In this document: positions 5,248 to 7,297 of the stretch, piece after piece
Numbering within the stretch: position 1 is the stretch's first letter
Layout: every line of letters starts with the position of its first letter
Assembly (NCBI GenBank): GCA_009691315.1
Contig: SICT01000056.1
Coordinates: 1-7,297 of the forward strand
Length of the DNA stretch: 7,297 nucleotides
Direction: 5' to 3'
Source: Candidatus Uhrbacteria bacterium
GTDB lineage: Bacteria; Patescibacteriota; Patescibacteriia; 2-12-FULL-60-25
The notes under the pieces: generated by a model
Database searches by the model: none
What the model saw: only the letters and a program-made list of their open reading frames with translations
What the model was told of the DNA's origin: nothing
Position numbers and translations under genes: made by a program

Positions 5248-6279
5248 TTAGGATGGATGTAAACTGTGGATCCAATGGATGATGCGATGAAACTTTGCCA
5301 CCACTCGACCTTCATGAATCCGTCCATGCAATTTATTCCAGGTTGCATAGTAAAAGGTGATGGTGAACATGCCAGCCAAAAGCAAAAGCCCAGTAAAGAA
5401 AAACCAACCAAGAGCATACGCAATCCAAAAGAGCGTGACCTGATGCAGGAGGCTTGCCGAGAGCATGAGCACAAGGAGTGGCAAACTAGAAATCGCGAAT
5501 AAGAGACCCGTAAACAAAAGAATCGCGGCACCCACCGCAAGTAAAACCGCTCCTGTTTCCAGAATAATCACCCACGAACGTCTCCACAGATGAAGCGCTG
5601 ACTCAAGTGCCTGCTCAAGCGACAAATCATGCAAGACAATTTCATTCAAGGCAAACAAATGCATGGTAGTGAGAAAAATCGAGGCCATTAAAAAAACAAT
5701 AAAGGCCACAAGATACATGAGGATGTGAGGAAGATTGAGATTTTGCCAAGACAAAAGAACTGGGACGAGTACCAAGAACCGAGCGAACCATAAAAGTCCC
5801 AGTGTGATGACATTCAGTCCTGCAATGCGCCACACATGATGCGCGCCAAGCGACAGCGCAGATGATAGAGAGCGTGATTTACCACGTACCCGTTCCCCCA
5901 CTCCCGCAATCAACGCTCCCTGGGCAATCAATGAACAGACAAGAATCGCCAGCGTGATAAGTCCAAAGAAAACCAAACGCTCAAAATTCATCATGCTATA
6001 GAAAAAGGCGGAAAATGAAGAAAGATCCAAAACTGGTAGACGACTGACAATCGCCGAAAGTGAAGCAGTAGAAAAAATCGTGTACGACTCATCCGCCATA
6101 CGTTTCGTGAAAACCAAAATCGCATCATACATCCCACCGGTCTGCAAAATACCGGCAAACAGCGCGAGCACCCACCACTTCCGCTCATGCCAAGCGATCT
6201 GCATAGCTTCCGCCACGACCTCCCGATACAAAGGACGATGATTTTTACGGATCATAAATTTATGACCATAGAATAACAT
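5248..6279 (-). CDS. Uncharacterised polytopic membrane protein (about six helices)
   Basis: I do not recognise a named family with certainty. The 343-aa protein has an N-terminal basic, amphipathic stretch (1-35, RKNHRPLYREVVAEAM) and about six hydrophobic segments near 36-56, 101-126, 150-176, 185-210, 236-268 and 280-312. The last is followed by a basic C-terminal tail with several His and Trp (NKLHGRIHEGRVVAKFHRIIHWIHSL). A soluble loop rich in Ser lies between the first two helices (57-98). A short segment between helices four and five (LHDLSLEQALESALHLWRR) looks amphipathic. No catalytic motif or transporter signature is visible. ATG 6279 is 23 nt after rsmA stops, with no Shine-Dalgarno; ATG 6255 (residue 9) is an alternative start. 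Position between rsmA and pilB suggests co-transcription, which does not reveal its job. Confidence 0.82.
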   Translation of the reverse strand: MLFYGHKFMIRKNHRPLYREVVAEAMQIAWHERKWWVLALFAGILQTGGMYDAILVFTKRMADESYTIFSTASLSAIVSRLPVLDLSSFSAFFYSMMNFERLVFFGLITLAILVCSLIAQGALIAGVGERVRGKSRSLSSALSLGAHHVWRIAGLNVITLGLLWFARFLVLVPVLLSWQNLNLPHILMYLVAFIVFLMASIFLTTMHLFALNEIVLHDLSLEQALESALHLWRRSWVIILETGAVLLAVGAAILLFTGLLFAISSLPLLVLMLSASLLHQVTLFWIAYALGWFFFTGLLLLAGMFTITFYYATWNKLHGRIHEGRVVAKFHRIIHWIHSLHPS

Positions 6280-6302
6280 GAAATCAAGAAGCAGGAAACA
6301 TT

Positions 6303-7211
6303 TTAGAAGTCGAGTTCATGCTTGTACCCCTCAATAGAAAAAAGAGATCGCGCAAGTTCCGCCCACTGTTCTGGAGCAAGATCCTCTGCTCGTATTTTTG
6401 GATTAAAGGGAAAATCTGGTAGGGGCGCGGTTTCCGCGCCCCGGGTCCCTGGACCAGGGCGGGATGACCCCGCCCCTACCAATAATGATTTTAAATTCGA
6501 CAGGAGAAATTTTCTTGGATGAGCGAATCCTAATTTGGCAATGGCCATTATTTTTTCCGGATCCATTCCCCATTTTTCTATTCGTTCGCGTTGCGACATA
6601 GGCACAATCTCTAAAATCGCAGATTCAACTTTGGGTGGAGGATAAAATGCCCCAGCTGGAACACGTTTGACAATACGCGTACGGTGACTGGCAAGCGCAA
6701 CCATTAAAGAGAGAAGGGATGTTTTGCCATTTTTTGCAATCGCTCTTTCTGCAACCTCTCTTTGAACCAGAACGACAACGATGTCCGGGGGCTTGGGAGT
6801 CCATAATGCTTTGCGTAGAGCAAGAGACGTGATGCTATACGGAAGATTGGAGACAAATTTCCACGGACGCTCATCAATCAACTCATGCCAGTGGATGGTC
6901 GCCGCATCCCCATGCACTATTCGCCTATTCGCGGAAATGAGAGAAGGTTGATTGGACAAATCATGTTCCAAATAGGCGACCATACGGCGATCCTGTTCGA
7001 TGGCGGTGACGTCTGCGCCGCAATCAATCAGTGCTTGCGTGAGGACACCAAGACCGGGGCCGATCTCCAACACATGATCTCCTTTTTTAATATTTGCGGT
7101 TTCAATAATCGTCTGTAGAACAGATTTATCAATCAAAAAATGCTGGCCCAGCCGCTTATTTGGCCGTGCGCCGAAATCTGACAAAACTTTTTTGATTTCT
7201 GTGGGGGTCAT
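6303..7211 (-). CDS. rsmA: 16S rRNA (adenine1518/1519-N6) dimethyltransferase RsmA (KsgA)
   Basis: The 302-aa protein uses S-adenosylmethionine to dimethylate two adjacent adenines in the 3' terminal helix of 16S rRNA during 30S maturation. Visible motifs: N-terminal RPNKRLGQHFLID (16-28); SAM motif I LEIGPGLGVLTQAL (48-61); acidic ribose contact IEQD (71-74); HGDA (100-103); catalytic SNLPYSI (121-127); FYPPPKVESAIL (189-200); and the C-terminal RKFLLSNLKSLL (233-244) and AEDLAPEQWAELARSLF (275-291). Between the last two lies an extra stretch (residues 245-265, Gly/Pro/Arg-rich) coded exactly by a 63-bp palindromic repeat, so the enzyme is somewhat longer than usual there. The start ATG 7211 is supported by AGGAGG at 7221-7226, 9 nt upstream, and by ATGA overlap with the preceding gene. 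Downstream the membrane protein begins 23 nt later. Confidence 0.96.
   Translation of the reverse strand: MTPTEIKKVLSDFGARPNKRLGQHFLIDKSVLQTIIETANIKKGDHVLEIGPGLGVLTQALIDCGADVTAIEQDRRMVAYLEHDLSNQPSLISANRRIVHGDAATIHWHELIDERPWKFVSNLPYSITSLALRKALWTPKPPDIVVVLVQREVAERAIAKNGKTSLLSLMVALASHRTRIVKRVPAGAFYPPPKVESAILEIVPMSQRERIEKWGMDPEKIMAIAKLGFAHPRKFLLSNLKSLLVGAGSSRPGPGTRGAETAPLPDFPFNPKIRAEDLAPEQWAELARSLFSIEGYKHELDF
6418..6480. repeat. 63-bp palindromic repeat inserted in frame within rsmA
   Basis: Terminal inverted repeats GGTAGGGGCG (6418-6427) and CGCCCCTACC (6471-6480) bound two hairpins. The first is GGGGCGCGG/CCGCGCCCC around TTT (6422-6442). The second is near 6457-6477, GGGCGGG paired with CCCGCCC. 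A small GGTCC/GGACC palindrome sits between. Length is exactly 21 codons, so the rsmA frame is kept (residues 245-265). The right end matches the palindrome before pilB (5219-5242). This looks like a REP- or MITE-like dispersed element; no transposase gene is nearby. Confidence 0.82.
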
Positions 7212-7297
7212 TGTTTGACTCCTCCTCTTTTAGAAAGAGGAGGCAGGGAGCAGTTAGTCGTCAGAGCACTCTGAATCTGTTCCAGTACGCCATCTGT
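7208..7297 (-). CDS. 3' end of an unidentified gene upstream of rsmA
   Basis: This minus-strand frame is open from the window edge (7297) for 29 codons and ends in TGA at 7208-7210, overlapping the rsmA ATG as ATGA. The visible C-terminus is TDGVLEQIQSAL..., ending PPLSKRGGVKQ; the segment PPLSKRGG is coded by the perfect palindrome at 7221-7243. The other two frames in this direction hit stops. The classic 4-nt overlap supports a translationally coupled upstream gene. There is too little sequence to name it. Confidence 0.6.
   Translation of the reverse strand, partial: TDGVLEQIQSALTTNCSLPPLSKRGGVKQ
7221..7243 (-). promoter_or_regulatory. Perfect hairpin containing the rsmA Shine-Dalgarno
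   Basis: On the minus strand the arm CCTCCTCTTT, triloop CTA and arm AAAGAGGAGG form a perfect 10-bp stem. The 3' arm ends in AGGAGG (7226-7221), 9 nt before the rsmA ATG, so the stem would hide the ribosome binding site unless a ribosome finishing the upstream gene opens it. There is no following T run, so it is not a terminator. It may also be a dispersed palindrome. Confidence 0.72.

Noticed and set aside
5051..5275. Short frames on both strands around the pilB start (5051-5251 plus, 5078-5275 minus)
   Set aside because: They overlap the coherent pilB N-terminus and read through the palindrome; composition and lack of initiation signals mark them as shadows.
1..7297. CRISPR array, transposase, toxin-antitoxin or defence system
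   Set aside because: There are no spaced direct repeats and no matching protein motifs. The palindromic elements are the only mobile-like sequences seen.

Overview
The window is bacterial and uses the standard meaning of TGA as stop: the pilB frame and both kinase-related frames end in TGA. Gene content is a type IV pilus assembly ATPase, the 16S rRNA dimethyltransferase RsmA, small uncharacterised membrane proteins, and two tRNAs with encoded CCA. Spacing is tight, Shine-Dalgarno sequences are mostly absent, and short GC-rich palindromes are scattered about. I infer an uncultured small-genome bacterium, possibly of the Candidate Phyla Radiation (Patescibacteria). No gene here proves that.

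Layout. From the right edge leftwards, everything on the minus strand down to 2940 reads as one gene string. It contains the 3' end of an unidentified gene (7208-7297), rsmA (6303-7211, ATGA overlap), a polytopic membrane protein (5248-6279), pilB (3436-5205) and a stand-alone receiver protein (2940-3347). tRNA-Val(GAC) at 2736-2812 lies on the plus strand, convergent with the receiver gene, with a clear promoter and terminator. Further left on the minus strand are a one-pass Cys/His-rich membrane protein (2134-2574) and tRNA-Gln(CTG) (1959-2032). The last unit is a two-gene cassette: an aminoglycoside-phosphotransferase-fold kinase (start 1850) and a histidine phosphatase (start 809) that runs to the left edge. 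No stretch longer than 300 bases lacks a gene.

How the genes relate. rsmA and pilB are recognisable core functions (ribosome maturation, pilus extension), while the membrane protein between them is unknown. The kinase and phosphatase overlap by 13 nt once the kinase frame is followed to its natural end, so they were probably coupled. The kinase frame is broken at a run of six T (minus strand, 1049-1054), just after its catalytic motifs, and its missing C-terminal 83 residues continue in the +1 frame. That is a sequencing error, a recent mutation or, less likely, slippage.

The most unusual feature is a set of palindromic elements in the rsmA-pilB string. One is a 63-bp GC-rich element inserted in frame inside rsmA. 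A related 27-bp palindrome lies just before pilB. A 23-bp perfect hairpin supplies both the C-terminus of the gene upstream of rsmA and the rsmA Shine-Dalgarno sequence. I found no convincing defence, CRISPR or transposase system.
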